Positions 10,525 through 21,405 of a stretch of DNA of 64,000 nt are shown piece by piece (the first letter of the stretch is position 1; each line of letters opens with the position of its first letter). Position numbers and translations under genes: made by a program. Below the pieces are notes generated by a model, which did no database searches, had not been told where the DNA came from, and was given only the letters and a program-made list of their open reading frames with translations. The stretch spans positions 28,034,189 to 28,098,188 of the forward strand of contig OV277869.1 of the NCBI GenBank assembly GCA_922989275.2. Reading direction: 5' to 3'. Origin of the DNA: Gari tellinella (Eukaryota; Mollusca; Bivalvia; Cardiida; Psammobiidae).

Positions 10525-12081
10525 TCAAAAACGGTTGGAGGCTCGGATGTAACGATGAACTGCATTAAAAATAACTTTGTTGCAATAAGGAGAACAGTTT
10601 GGGTTTCCAAATAGTAAAATGTCTAAATTGACAGTTGTTATAGGTATTATATCATGGAATAGAATATCCCGCATATGTACATAGTTTGGACAATCTAAAA
10701 AGTAATGGAAAGCATTTTCACATTGATATCCACATATACATGCTGGGTCGTTTATTAAATTACACCTGAATAGATCGTAATTTAGTGAGCTACAGTTACG
10801 CCTAATTCTGGTGTGAACAATATCTAACCGTCTATTGCCGAATAAATAGTGAAAAGGGGATTTTGGTGTTACTATGGTTAAGGACGATTTAAATGCAGAA
10901 ATAGTTTCCTTAGTACGAATACTATTGTCTAAATTATTCCATAGCCTTACTGACGTTGGTATATAAGATTTGTCACTGAGGGTTAATCTATTGCTTGGCA
11001 TAGTATAGTTATCACTATTTCTTAAAGGATACGAAGACATAGTTGATACTAAAGGTGGTAATAGGTCATTAAGATAGTGTGGTACCATATTATTATGTAT
11101 TTTATAGAACAATAGTAATTTTCGTCTTTCCCTTCGTTCGTAAAGTGGTTCAAGGCCTGATTCAAAGTATATAAGTTCCATTTTGCAAAATATGGGAAGG
11201 CCACATGCTATTCTAGCAGCTTCTAACTGTACATTTTCTAACCTTTGTCTATCGATAGCTGAGCAACCGTCCCATAACTCACACGCGTATTCAAGAATAG
11301 GAAGTATGAAACATTTATAAATTCTGATAAGGGTATTTTTATTTAAAATATATTTAAGTTTTCTTAAGGTGTTAACTTTCTTCATACCAGATTCATATAT
11401 AGTGTTAATGTGAGCTGTCCATTTTGCATCTTTTGATAGAGTTACTCCTAGATGGCGATGTGTATCTACAGGATTCAATGTAGTATTGTCAAATATTAAG
11501 GATATATCTTCATTATCTAATGTATTGGAGATGAACACAATTTCTGTTTTCGAAGGATTAAACCAAGTTAGCCATGACTTTGACCATTCATTTAATACAG
11601 TTAAATCTCTATTCATAAAAGTTTCAATGTCTAATGTGTTAAAGGAAGAATATGAAAGGGATGTATCGTCTGCAAACAGGCGAGTTAGACTTTCTAAATT
11701 ATCAGCTATGTCATTGATATACAATAAAAATAATAAAGGGCCTAACACAGACCCCTGTGGGACACCAGCATTAGTATTACCATAATTTGAAATATTACTG
11801 TTTAATAAGACTGACTGATGTCTGTTGGAGAGATAACTCACTAACCATTTTAAAAATTGACCATTAAACCCATAACAATGTAACTTTTTAATAAGACCTT
11901 TGTGCCATACTCTATCAAACGCTTTAGAGATATCGCAAAATATTAAACACACATGTTTCTTATCCGCTATCGATTGACAAATACTTTCATACATTTCTAT
12001 CAATTGGTAAACAGTTGTATGGCCGGGTAGAAAACCTGATTGTAGATTATAAAATAAATCATTGTCAAGTAGATAATTATA
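10525..12081 (-). pseudogene. LINE reverse transcriptase, catalytic part and C-terminal domain
   Basis: This is the larger RT piece. The frame is open upstream of the nominal start, through a stretch containing LQSGFLPGHTT, up to the insertion border. Numbered from the TTG at 12003, residues 21-34 include the CDISKAFDRVW block, 80-88 the GVPQGSVLG block and 110-113 the catalytic FADD. The C-terminal part carries ACICGYQCENAFHYFLDC, a Cys/His cluster typical of the tail of CR1/L2-like elements. It copies element RNA into DNA at the nicked target. It ends normally with a stop at 10525. Codons are intact throughout, which suggests modest age. Confidence 0.9.
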
Positions 12082-13087
12082 CAGAGTCGAGTTTCTCGAT
12101 GTGTCGATCTTTTTTTAAAGTCCCAACTTTTCTCCATATATAACCTTATTTAAAATCTGCGCTTGACTCGAGTTTTTATAAGTCGAGTGTTTCGCTATAT
12201 CGACTTTTTTTCTCGGTCCGTACGTACTGTTTCACTCAAAATTCACTACTAATGTGTCGATGTTCGACTGTACGATGGACCGGAATTTTGCGTGTCGAGT
12301 TTTTCACACCTCCGTGACCATCTTTACTCGATTGATTGTCGTGAATGAAAATTACCTGACTGCCCAATTATCCAGGACAAACAGGCCAACACCTTCTCAT
12401 GGTGTCATCGGCCCTGTGTATTTCTTGATTCATCTACTCTTTTCCATATTTTATTCCTCACGGACGTTATCGTAGCGCCCTTATTCAGTTTCGTGTAAAG
12501 TCAAATATAAACCGCATATTCGTAGATCGGTCGATGTTTTTTATGCCGGAAGAGAAATGTGTGTGTAAAAGACAAAGAACAACTCACGCGGAACCCATCC
12601 CGAAATGTGTAGCATCAATATGCAATTATCCCTCTAAGGAGATATTGTTACTATTTTAAGAAAAGGGTTTCCCCTGAATTTGGTTCCAGCGTTTCGAGAA
12701 AATGTATATGCTGGACTGGGTAAAAGAACCGGTGCGCAGATAAAAAGCGACTTCCGTTGATACTGTGCTGTGTTGTTATTTTCTGAAAATCGAGTTACGG
12801 CAAACGTATTTTCGCCTGACGATTCGTTTCAAGTTGAAGTTTTTGTAAAATGAGTAAATATGCAACCAGTTTGGATGCGATACGAGCGTTACATAATTGC
12901 ATTTTAATGTTTTTAATTTGAAATCATCGATATCAACAAGTAACATACGGACATGTCGGCTATATGGAGATCGAGTATTTTTTAGAAAAAAAATCGAGGG
13001 AGCATAAGGTAAAACATGAGTCGAGGCTTCGATGTGTCGAGTTTTTTCTGATGGTCCCTTCAAACTCGACACATCGAAGTTCTACTG
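12082..13087. mobile_element. 1-kb pogo/Tigger-like inverted-repeat element inserted in the LINE
   Basis: The right end, read inward, is CAGTAGAACTTCGATGTGTC. The left end is CAGAGTCGAGTTTCTCGATG. TA flanks both ends (12080-12081 and 13088-13089). Sub-terminal TCGA-rich motifs (gtcgagtttt, tcgatgtgtcga) recur inward on both sides. No transposase ORF is present, so it is non-autonomous or decayed. By my count, removing the element and one TA leaves the RT frame offset by one base, so the LINE may already have had an indel there. Confidence 0.75.
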
Positions 13088-13985
13088 TATGTTTAAAGAC
13101 AACCCTCTCAAAAACTTTACCAACACATGGAATTAGATACACTGGTCTATAATTCATTACTTCATGACGGTCGCCTTTTTTAAAAAGAGGAATAACAGTT
13201 GCTTTTTTCCACAAAGAGGGGAAGCGCTGTGTATTTAGAGACATGTTAAATAAAATACATAACGGTTTATTGACTGAATTGGATGTGTATTTAAGCATTT
13301 GATGACTAATTAAATCACAACCAGATGCTTTCCCAAATTTGAGAATGTGAAGAATATCAGAAATTTCATTTTCAGTTATATTATGCAAATTAAAAGATGA
13401 GTTTGTTCGACTGTCAAAATTGGGTACTTCAGTTTCACTATCATCAATAGTCGAAATAGAGCAAAAGTATTGATTTAACATTTCGGCCTTTTCTTGGTCG
13501 TCAGAGACAATTGCATTATTCTGGTTATCAAATAGAGGGGGGATAAGGGAAGAAGAACCTACTTGTTTTGTTAATCTATTAATAAGTTTCCAATAGGATC
13601 TTGAATCACATGTATATAAACGATCAATAAGTATATTGGCATTTTCATAAAATGAAACCCGAGCAAATTTTTTCATGTTGTTTACTTTATTTCGTTGTCG
13701 TTTAAAGTTACATAAGTTTAATGTTGTTTTGTTGTGCTTGTATTTGTGATGGAGTTTTTCTCTGATTTTTATTTCACGTCTTAATTCAGATGTCATCCAA
13801 GGTTTATCTGAAGGTCTTAGTATAATCTTTTTAGATGGTATACACTGTTTAGCCATTGATAAATATTGGGCGGTGAATCTGTCACATGCATCGTCAACTG
13901 ACGATGCACCGACAAATAAGCCAGCCCAATCAAATTCATCAACTAAGTTATTAAATTTTTCATAATCACCTTTTTTGTACATCCA
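13088..13985 (-). pseudogene. LINE linker and N-terminal part of reverse transcriptase
   Basis: The frame starts around KKGDYEKFN, the usual region after the endonuclease. It contains a basic linker, then the FGKASGCDLISHQMLK block, the FPSLWKKATVIPLFKKGDR block and YRPVYLIPCVGKVFERVV. These are RT domains 0-2. The frame then runs into the inserted element at VFKH and picks up non-LINE residues. It overlaps the endonuclease frame by 17 bp in a different frame, which marks the frameshift. Confidence 0.85.
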
Positions 13986-13989
13986 TATT

Positions 13990-14793
13990 TCTCTTTTGTA
14001 CGAACCTATTTAATTTTCCCACTATGTTTATATATGTTACACATGCATTATGGTCACTTATTAATCTATCAATATCAATTACAGAAGAGTTGTTAAAGGA
14101 GATGGGATCACTTATTAGTATTGGATCTAAAAGAGTGCTACACGTGGGTCCTATTCGGGTTGGTTCTGTTATAGTATTTGTAAGATTAAATCTAGTAATT
14201 ATATCGTATAGTGGATATCTGTTTATGTTTGAAAGCATATCTACATTTATATCACCAGTTAAAATCAAATTAGTCGACGTTTCGTAAGCCTTATCTATAG
14301 CATATTCTAAATATTCCCAAAAACTATTGTTTGAATTTGGTGGCCTATAAATTGTCCCTAACATTATTGATTGGTTGTTTATTTTTATTTCAATCCATAC
14401 TGATTCATAAGGTGCTGATTCTATATCAAACCTTCTTTTACAAAATAGTGATTCAGAACAATAAACTAATATCCCCCCTCCCGCGAAATTTCTATCCATC
14501 CTAAACGGTTCTGAGAAATTTTCTATTAACAGGTCAGACATAGGAATATTGTTATCAAGGTGGGTTTCTGTCAAGCACAATATGTTGTACTCTGATGCAA
14601 CATCTAATAAAACATCTAATTTAGTTCTTATACTGCGAGCGTTCCAATTAAAAATAGACAATTCAGAAAACGGACCAGGATTAAGTTCAACATCCATCGA
14701 TAGTTTGAGTAAAATTAACAAAATTAGCTGAAAATCATTATTTTGTAAATACGTTTTACATGATATGAACAACATGCAGAAGTAAATATTCAT
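13990..14793 (-). pseudogene. LINE endonuclease with N-terminal 2A-like peptide
   Basis: The 275-residue frame begins with a hydrophobic leucine-rich stretch (residues 22-31), then a 2A-like motif DVELNPGP at residues 34-41 (genomic 14671-14694). After it come APE endonuclease motifs: NWNARS (49-54), the catalytic glutamate in LTETH (74-78), TIYRPP, LTGDIN and the SDH triad near residue 246. APE endonucleases nick target DNA to prime reverse transcription. In known LINEs, 2A sequences make the ribosome skip a peptide bond between G and P, releasing the short leader; here the split would fall after residue 40. The frame is lost near NRFV, where a one-base shift separates it from the RT frame. 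Confidence 0.85.
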
Positions 14794-14800
14794 GAGGTAA

Positions 14801-15630
14801 ATCTGAATTTGTTTTGCAAAGGCACAAAATTCATCTTTAAGATTTATATCAAAATATATATTATTACATCTCCTGATTAGACGACAATAACGCTTTGCTA
14901 CTTTTTGTATAATTTACTCTTTTTTAGAAGTACTATATTCAAATTTTCTGAAATTAGGCCTCATAAGAAGAAAGTCCATCAAACACACAAATATCGATAC
15001 TTCAAGTCCAATTTTAATTAATTACATGTATATGGAATAGTATTACAAATGAATGTAAAATAATTAGATTTGAGTGGCATTATACAGATTTTACGCATAA
15101 AATATGTGCAAAATGAACTCGAAAATCGTCAAAAAATAGAGCCTTTTTGCAAAAATAAAAAATTCTAGCGCGGAGAATTTCCTATTTTTTTCTATAACAA
15201 TAGATAATTATATAACAAGTATAGAACCAATGAGAAAACAGTACCTCGCCTTGCTCGTTTCAGAGATATGTTCAATTTGATTACCTCCCTTTATCAGTGA
15301 ATATGCACTTTTTTAACAATTTTTTTTTCAAATAGTCTTAATGTTATACTTTATAAAATAATACCAACAGCTATACAGAAATGTATTGCATTGTGACATA
15401 TATTATGCACTTTAGAAAGTTCTGCTGAAAAATGCAGTGTTGTCATCATCTCAAGTCGGAGTGGAAAATGAAATGCCCCCTCCCCCTCCCCCTAAATATG
15501 ATGCTAATGGTGCATAATTCATTCATTTTTTATTCACAACTTTATGTTTATTTTCACACATATTTTCTTTGGCTTAAAACCCATTAAAGCTATATGATAA
15601 ATGAATAAAGCTACATAGAGCTGCATGCAT
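14801..15630. other. No recognisable feature
   Basis: AT-rich. Apart from a C-rich tract at about 15475-15495, no family seen elsewhere in the window is recognised, and there are no exon signals. Confidence 0.45.
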
Positions 15631-15954
15631 ATTCATACACCAAAGGGAGGTAAAAGGTCAAGGTCACGGTGACCTGAAAATGGTATGCGACACTCCGCCA
15701 TCCAAAGATGAACTCACACACCTAATTTGTTATCGGTAGCTGATGTGACAAAGGAAATATACTCTGGACAAAAAGTAGACACACCAATAAACACATCTAC
15801 ACTCATTATTCAATGTAGGCAGTGAGTTAACATAACCATTCATAAGATAAAATATCATAACAAGAGCACCGCAGTGCGGCAAAACACGCCCGTCATGGCC
15901 GGCGGGTGTCAAAGTCGTCCGGACTCAGGCCGACTGGAAAAAGTCGCCCGGAGT

Positions 15955-16140
15955 CTAGACCCGACTATCGATCTCAACAAGACTATCACAGGAAGGGGCA
16001 ATGTCAACACTAAATTCACTCCCTGTCACATTATGATTATTAACGCTGACTCGAGTCGGCGAGTTCCTGGTGAAAAAACTAATGTTTTTCAGAGATTTCG
16101 AGCACTTTTTTGTCACAAATGATCCTGATTTGCGTCTCTT
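15955..16140 (-). CDS. Tentative C-terminal cytoplasmic tail exon
   Basis: The last 60 or so residues of a 154-codon minus-strand frame are basic and serine-rich (KRRKSGSFVTKKCSKSLKNI..., then SPTRVSVNNHNVTGSEFSV) and end in a stop at 15955. This resembles the phosphorylatable tail of a membrane receptor. It lies 2.3 kb downstream of the receptor-like exon at 18483-19205 on the same strand. Against it: I see no good splice acceptor, and no seven-helix exon lies between them. The earlier part of the frame looks non-coding. Chance is a real alternative. Confidence 0.25.
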   Translation of the reverse strand, partial: KRRKSGSFVTKKCSKSLKNISFFTRNSPTRVSVNNHNVTGSEFSVDIAPSCDSLVEIDSRV

Positions 16141-16644
16141 CATATCCCCAGGAATTTTAAAAGTTTTTTTTAACGATAGATACCGATAGTTGAGTAAATA
16201 TTGTATTCGCGAAATCCGATGATCTAGACGCTGTTGTGATCGTAAATAATTACACCCGCGATAGGAAAATGCAGAAAAGAGCGGAAAGGACATGCGCGTT
16301 TGGGATGCGCAGTAACAACTCCCGGATACGTCTTTAAGCCCCATTACTGCGGTAAAGTAGGAAGGTCTTTGGGTCAAGTAGAACACCAGTTCTATTTGAT
16401 TTACATGTACATTTAACATGTATTAGATTTTGTATTTGGATTGCCGTGAAGTCATAGATAATACCTGCACTCCGCCATTGATTTTATATGCTTTAATATA
16501 CAAAATATAGAGACGAACCTGAAAACCTGCAACTCAGTTGAAATTCAGATTTTAGAGTCGTGCCTCTGTGACGCTGTATAGTCTTTACATGATCGTAAAT
16601 GACGACTGATGGGTGTTTTACTGATTTCCTGCTTTGTGTTATCG

Positions 16645-16878
16645 TCTGCTTTAACCCTATTACCGCCAAAAAATCGTCTGCATTTGTATTGCCGTCTGCA
16701 ACAGTTTTAAAGTCAGCTTTAAGGCTGTTCTTAAAGAGAGCTGTTTTTGGAAAATTGTCGATATGAGTGTGGATTCTGTTTGGATTCTGATCAAAGGCTG
16801 CGTTACGCGGCGTCTGGTCAGAATCCAAAATGTTTGCAAAGTCACATTTTGGCGCTGTTGGCAGTGAAAGCATTAATG
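16645..16878. mobile_element. Family H element (TTAACCC type with A-type core)
   Basis: The start TTAACCCTATTACCGCC and end GGCGCTGTTGGCAGTGAAAG are degenerate counterparts. The GTCGTCTGC motifs sit sub-terminally. The core at about 16770-16832 (TTTGGATTCTGATCA... CGCGGCGTCTGGTCAG) is the same palindrome as in family A. Confidence 0.6.
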
Positions 16879-16986
16879 TCGACTGGAATTTCACTATCTC
16901 CATTTTTTACCACGTCTTAAGTTTCTTAATCCATAACCAAAATGAGATGTGCATTTAGCAACTTTTCTCCAGTCTTGGCGCCAAAT

Positions 16987-17359
16987 ATAGTGCTCCCTCA
17001 ATAAAACGACAACCAACGGGAGACACAGATGATGTATGTTGTTCGCAGGGATTCGTTATAGGGAGATAAAATTAAGACTTGGCTTACATTTGCAAACAGA
17101 TTGAATCCAGATCAGACACCGCGTAACGCGGCGTCCGATCTAGATTCAATCTGTTTGTCACTCGTCATTATATTTCTTCTATCAAATTGTTCTCTTATAT
17201 GTAACTTTGAGAAAAAACAGCAGACGGTAATTTTAAATAGACAATATTCTGCAGCAGTAAAAGCGTAAGACAAACTTTTCTGTTTAGGGAACTGCGACAT
17301 TGGTCGTTGTAAGGAGGGAGTTGTTGTTGGGAAGGTCGTTGTAGGGAGGGAGTAATGTA
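16987..17359. mobile_element. Family A MITE, complete
   Basis: The left end is TAGTGCTCCCTCAATAAAAC and the right end GTAGGGAGGGAGTAATGTA, with TA at both borders. The core at 17093-17158 has apex GCCGCGTAACGCGGC. Orientation is opposite to the copy at 5206. Confidence 0.85.
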
Positions 17360-18183
17360 ACCTAAAAACATGTACTTTATTCTTTATTCTTTGAGACAAA
17401 GTCTAAGAAAGTAAAACACAACTGTTATAGTGGCGATAATAGAAGTTCAAGCATAATGTATTATTTTATGTTCCACTGCTTTTAAGAAACTGAAACAGTT
17501 AACTTTGAACATTGTACTGCTAACTGCCAACTGTTGACTGCTTACTGCCAACTACTGCTAATTGTTTACTGACGTCTGTTCACTCAGACAGCTGTTTCCT
17601 GTTTACTCGATTTGGAATATATGAAGTTAAGCAGTTGGAAGTTAGCAGCAAACAATTGCCTGTCGTACATGGAATTAAATTTTGAATATATGAAGGTACA
17701 TAGAATTCAAGTATGGAGTTAAATGCTATCGTAAAATACGAGTAGATAGATAGGTAGATTTTATTCAGGAAAAATGCAAATACATGTAGTGCCAAACTTT
17801 ATCACATATTAACAAAACTACATTGCTATTTTGTCATGATCAATGGAATCCAAAATACCTCCGGTTGCATCTGCCCAATGGCTTGAGCAACATGTTTTCC
17901 CCAGCCAGGAATAAAGGATCGCGTACCTTGGGATAAACTGTATATAACTCATATAGTCAATTATTAAGATTGAAACAGAAATTGGTCTACAGGTATATCT
18001 TTTGATGACGAAGTGTCAGATACCTTTTTTCAAATATTGTGTATGAATATATTTATTTTCCTGCAAACAGCAAAAAATCATTTCAGTGTCAATAAATGCT
18101 TTGCGGGCATTTTCACTAACTGCGACCCAGTTCTTGTCTTCAATAAATGGACGCTACCACCAGGTTCTAGAAATATTTGAAAT
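17360..18183. other. Unannotated stretch with short degenerate repeats
   Basis: At 17515-17570 the words CTAACTGCCAACTG and CTTACTGCCAACTA repeat imperfectly. Nothing else is recognised. No receptor transmembrane exon is visible here on the minus strand. Confidence 0.45.
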
Positions 18184-18407
18184 CAGTCGAAACTCGTCAC
18201 TTTGAACTTGCGTTAGTTCGAACATACCCAAATTTCAAAGTTAAAACGTGGCTTAGCCACGTTTTAACTTTGAAATACGGGAATGTCCGACCACGAAGTG
18301 TCAGTACTTCGTGGTCCTACTTGAGCGAGATCGAGTTATCGAAATTAAACTTATGAAATACTGGAAAGTTTGATTTAAGCGAGTTCAAAGTACATGTATC
18401 GAGTTTC
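18184..18407. mobile_element. Family P MITE
   Basis: The ends CAGTCGAAACTCGTCAC and ATCGAGTTTCGGCATG are inverted relatives of CAGTAGAAACTCGATAC at 54986. The inner arms AAGTTAAAACGTGGC / GCCACGTTTTAACTT form a hairpin, followed by a second hairpin CCACGAAGTG / TACTTCGTGG. It lies 75 bp beyond the proposed donor of the receptor exon. Confidence 0.7.
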
Positions 18408-18482
18408 GGCATGTCCAATTATAGCTGTTACAAATAGACAACACGAATTTACGAAAAATTCGAAAAGACAGTATGTGTTTAC

Positions 18483-19205
18483 AGTATTTCCATCTGATCT
18501 GAATATTCCCCGGAAATCATCGATGCACATTGTTCCCCTTACTTCGCTGTGAACATACTGCACGTGTCGAGTCGCTTGCTCGCTTGAATTTCTGTACTCC
18601 ATCAGGATTGCTTTCTCGTCAGGTGTTAAGGCAAGTTGTTTACAAAATATTACCTTTTGAAATGGGAGAAAGCCGGAAAGCGTAGTAGCTGATTGTGCCA
18701 TCTGGTAAATGCAATCAAAATCACTTGATACAGTTTTTATTGTGAATATGCATTCACCAACATGTTTGATGGTAGTCTGTATATCTAGGTACGAGCCAAG
18801 ACGAATTTTCATGTGAATGTTACCAGTTATCACCAACTTTTCATTTTCGAGGTATTCAAATACATCTTTCACTACATCGCGGGTATCATAACCATATTCA
18901 ACCTTTAACGTAGATATTAAGTAGTAAACAGGACGTCTTTGATCAAGAAACAGGAAGTCATGCTTGATGTTTACTCCTCCAGACAAAGTGCGCAGTAATC
19001 TGGTAACGCCTTTTAATAACCTCGCTAAATATGGGTTTCTTGTGAACGATTCTCTGACGTCATCTGAACCGAACGAGCGTATTGTTTGAAGAGAAATCTC
19101 GAATCGTACCTCAACAGATATTCCAGACACTTTCAGGGCATACCTTTCGCACGTACAGTCAATGTAGTCTTCGCCGGGTGGACACATTAAGATTCGACAT
19201 ATACC
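18483..19205 (-). CDS. Receptor-like protein, second exon (ectodomain)
   Basis: The exon encodes 241 residues. A strong acceptor (TTTTTTTCTTTACCAG, AG at 19206-19207) precedes GGT at 19205. The frame is open in phase 0 and matches the phase-0 donor of the exon at 30303-31382. It starts GICRILMCPPGEDYIDCTC, so cysteines continue directly from the upstream cysteine-rich region. It then has an alternating beta-like stretch and ends with TMCIDDFRGIF before a candidate donor ACT|GTAAAC at 18482; a stronger-looking GAA|GTAAGG donor lies about 55 bp earlier. There is no transmembrane segment in the spliced part. The layout resembles N-terminal ectodomains of lineage-expanded GPCR-like proteins of molluscs, as I recall them. 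The downstream membrane part is not found in the window. Confidence 0.65.
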
Positions 19206-19223
19206 CTGGTAAAGAAAAAAACA

Positions 19224-19435
19224 TACAGTAAACTAAAACCTTTCTATAATGACCACTAAATCGTGATAATTATCAAGTGTTTATGGCAGGTGACTACTTA
19301 AAGCAATGTGACAGTGAAACAGGAAGATCCTTTAGGAGCTTTCTGTTTTACTGCCACCTTGCTTTTTGCTGTTACCTGTTTAAATATAACCAGTTAGCCT
19401 TCGCTGAAGCGGTCGTTATAGAGAGGTTTTCTGTT
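19224..19435. mobile_element. Family D MITE beside a splice acceptor
   Basis: The start TACAGTAAACTAAAACC and end GGTCGTTATAGAGAGGTTTT are inverted ends of family D. The core ACTTAAAGCAATGTGACAGT is palindromic with TACTGCCACCTTGC. It sits in the intron immediately upstream of the receptor exon; only about 16 bp of pyrimidine tract separate it from the AG. Confidence 0.75.
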
Positions 19436-19664
19436 TTTACACTTTCGTCGCCAATTTAATTGTGAGCTTCTTTACCCTCTCTGACCATGTTTTGCGTCTG
19501 TTGTTTACGTGATATTCTTTGTATTTTTGTTTTGTTAGATAGTACTCTTGGCCAGAAGGGTCTACCATGCACCCACCCCTTCCTTACTATTTCACGGGTA
19601 CCAAATTGTGCAGAAGGGTATTCTGAATCAGAATTGCGAAATGTACTCAAAATTACGGAAGCCC

Positions 19665-19940
19665 ATTGAGGCCCTTTTGAGATAGAAGTTAGAAGGCACT
19701 AATTCGAACTTATGTTCTAAGTCTTAAGTTCGAATTGTTGCCGGAATATCTAAAATCTAAGATCAAACTTCTAACTTCTACTTCTAAGTTCGAATTGTTG
19801 CCTGTTAACATCTAAAATCTAAGACCCAAGTTTTAAGTTCTAACACCGAAGTTCTAACTTCTAAGTTCAAATTTTTTCCGGGTTAACATCTAAGATCTAA
19901 GTTCTAAGTTCTAAGACCTAAGTTCGAATTGTTTGTCATT
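19665..19940. repeat. TAAGTTCTAAG-type array, plus orientation copy
   Basis: It is bordered on the left by GGAAGCCCATTGAGGCCC and GAGATAGAAGTTAGA. Inside, words such as CTAAGTTCGAATTGTTGCC, ATCTAAAATCTAAGA and CTAAGTTCTAAG repeat irregularly with a 55-70 bp higher order. It ends near AAAGCGGGAAACGCCA. An inverted relative lies at 27480-27795. Confidence 0.8.
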
Positions 19941-20554
19941 AAAGCGGGAAACGCCATTTTGCAAGGAAATCAGAGCGACCGGTAGACAAGAAAAATCTAC
20001 AAAAAGGTGTGAGTTACAATTAAATGGTGACATTTTCAAGCTAAATCTTTTCATTCGAGAGTGGAATTTTGATCATGTATGGCTACCAAGTATAGAATAG
20101 AATGTGTTGGTATTTCCAAGGGATATTGCAACGAGGACATAGCTCGAGTCATAATTTGCGAGGAAAGGTCAAAATATGTACCATTCTATTTATAACAAGA
20201 GAGTAAACAGTAATATGTTCTAATAAATGTTACGGTTAGTCCATTGCATTAGCGTTGTTCCATGTGCTGTTAAAGTGAGTATATGGTAAAGCTAACTTCG
20301 TCTCCCGTCCGGTCCGTCTACAGACCCCAAAACTCTCCAAATGTACCAAAACCACTGAAAATAACTCAAACTCCCTAAACCCTGGGGGCTATTTTAGCCT
20401 ACCATGCAACCCCAACAGGACACATTTTCAGGGGTGTCAAATTGTTCACCAAGACCTTCTCCATCAGAAAAAAAGTAACCCAAAATAAACTTATTTAGCA
20501 TTTTTAATTATTTTAACTTCAATTCGTCACGTATAAGCTTTATTTGATTAGATA
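19941..20554. other. No recognisable feature
   Basis: Unique-looking sequence. No exon borders or repeat families recognised. Confidence 0.45.
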
Positions 20555-21068
20555 TTAAAGAGACTAGCAACCAGATTAAGCATTAAAAATAGTAATTTGT
20601 AAATATATGTCAAACGCTTATATGAGCGGGTAAGAATTAGTTAAGGATGAGAAATTCAGTTTAAAAATGCATTTCAATGAAAATAATGATTGAGCTTAGG
20701 TGGGATTCGAACCTGGAATGCGGGGACAGAATAGCAAAAATAAGGCAACCCCTTAGACCACCCGACCACAGGCTTATTCATATCTTGGGAACGAATTAAA
20801 GTACTTCAGTGTGTAGCGATGGAGAGTATTTAATTCGGCTCTGGTTTATGTCTGAGCCCGTGATCAATTTCTTTAGCGTCTTTCGACGCAATGGATAAAA
20901 GGATGGAAAATATCTCAAAAAAATAAGATTTGAAGACTTTTCTTAAGGATTGTTTAGACTGATCATATTTTTCTAATGCCAGATGCACGATAATGCTACA
21001 CATTTGGTTTTATTTGAGTATTTTCTTTTATTTTGCAAATACACCATCCGGTTGCGAGTCGCTTTAAA
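20555..21068 (-). mobile_element. Inverted-repeat element carrying a tRNA-like module, copy 1
   Basis: The terminal repeats are TTAAAGAGACTAGCAACCAG on the left and ACCATCCGGTTGCGAGTCGC followed by TTTAAAG on the right. Internal order on the minus strand matches the copy at 56536-57081: a GGCTCAGACATAAACAC-like segment, the tRNA-like unit, an A-rich spacer and CGCTTATATGAGCGGG. The two copies are in opposite orientation 36 kb apart and are diverged. Confidence 0.7.
20697..20773 (-). ncRNA. tRNA-like sequence within an inverted-repeat element
   Basis: The minus strand reads GCCTGTGGTCGGGTGGTCTA (A-box region) and ends with GGTTCGAATCCCACC (B box). The length and extra-arm-like middle fit a class II (Ser/Leu) tRNA ancestor. 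The acceptor stem does not pair well, so I call it tRNA-derived and not a functional tRNA gene. Confidence 0.6.
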
Positions 21069-21330
21069 GTATTGATGTAGTTTTGGGTTGTTTTAAGTTG
21101 TTTGAAGAGGTTTGGTTTTTTCTATAACCACTCGTCAATCATTAAGTTAGTGAGCTTTATATTTGATATACACCGCTGGGCTTCCCGATTCCTGAAAGTG
21201 TTCGAGGCTAGTGATTTCGGCGTGCCTGTCCTACCCAGGGCTTCCCTTTAAGAACACAAGTATATGTTGCCTAATAATTAGATTATTTTCCTACTGCTGA
21301 TTCTTGTCTTTCTTTTTGCAGACGACGAAA

Positions 21331-21405
21331 ATGGTATCTAAATGGGCATGGTTGTTTGGAATTTGGCTGCTTGTTATTACACAAGTTGTTGTGAAGTGTT
21401 GTGAA
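21331..21405 (+). CDS. Putative signal-peptide exon, truncated by a LINE fragment
   Basis: A good acceptor (TTGTCTTTCTTTTTGCAG, ending at 21321) is followed by ACGACGAAA and ATG at 21331. The first 23 codons give MVSKWAWLFGIWLLVITQVV and VKC: a short n-region, a strong hydrophobic core and a plausible cleavage region. From about 21400 the sequence becomes LINE-like, so the original exon end and donor are lost or not visible. The gene it belonged to is unknown. It may be the start of a secreted-protein gene disrupted by a retrotransposon, or a chance acceptor plus hydrophobic frame. Confidence 0.35.

Larger units (their letters stand above)
10290..14800 (-). mobile_element. Non-LTR retrotransposon (CR1/L2/Rex1-like group), inactivated
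   Basis: Reading leftwards on the minus strand there is an APE-type endonuclease (13990-14793), a reverse transcriptase in two pieces (13088-13985 and 10525-12081) and a 3' tail of about 230 bp with AATAAA-type sequence near 10300. The copy is dead for two visible reasons: a frame change near 13985-14005, and an inserted inverted-repeat element at 12082-13087. The 5' limit is uncertain because no 5' UTR is recognised. Group assignment is from the conserved RT blocks and the terminal C-x-C...H...C motif and would need a phylogeny. Confidence 0.85.

Noticed and set aside
11486..11785. 99-codon plus-strand frame
   Set aside because: Antisense shadow of the LINE reverse transcriptase.
16493..16903. 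136-codon minus-strand frame
   Set aside because: Encoded by a family H element; peptide contains the translated palindrome (DSDQTPRNA-like), a signature seen in other MITE frames here.
18482..18483. Alternative exon end at GAA|GTAAGG about 55 bp upstream as the sole donor
   Set aside because: It looks like a good donor, but using it would drop the TMCIDDF segment that fits the cysteine pattern; kept as an alternative only.
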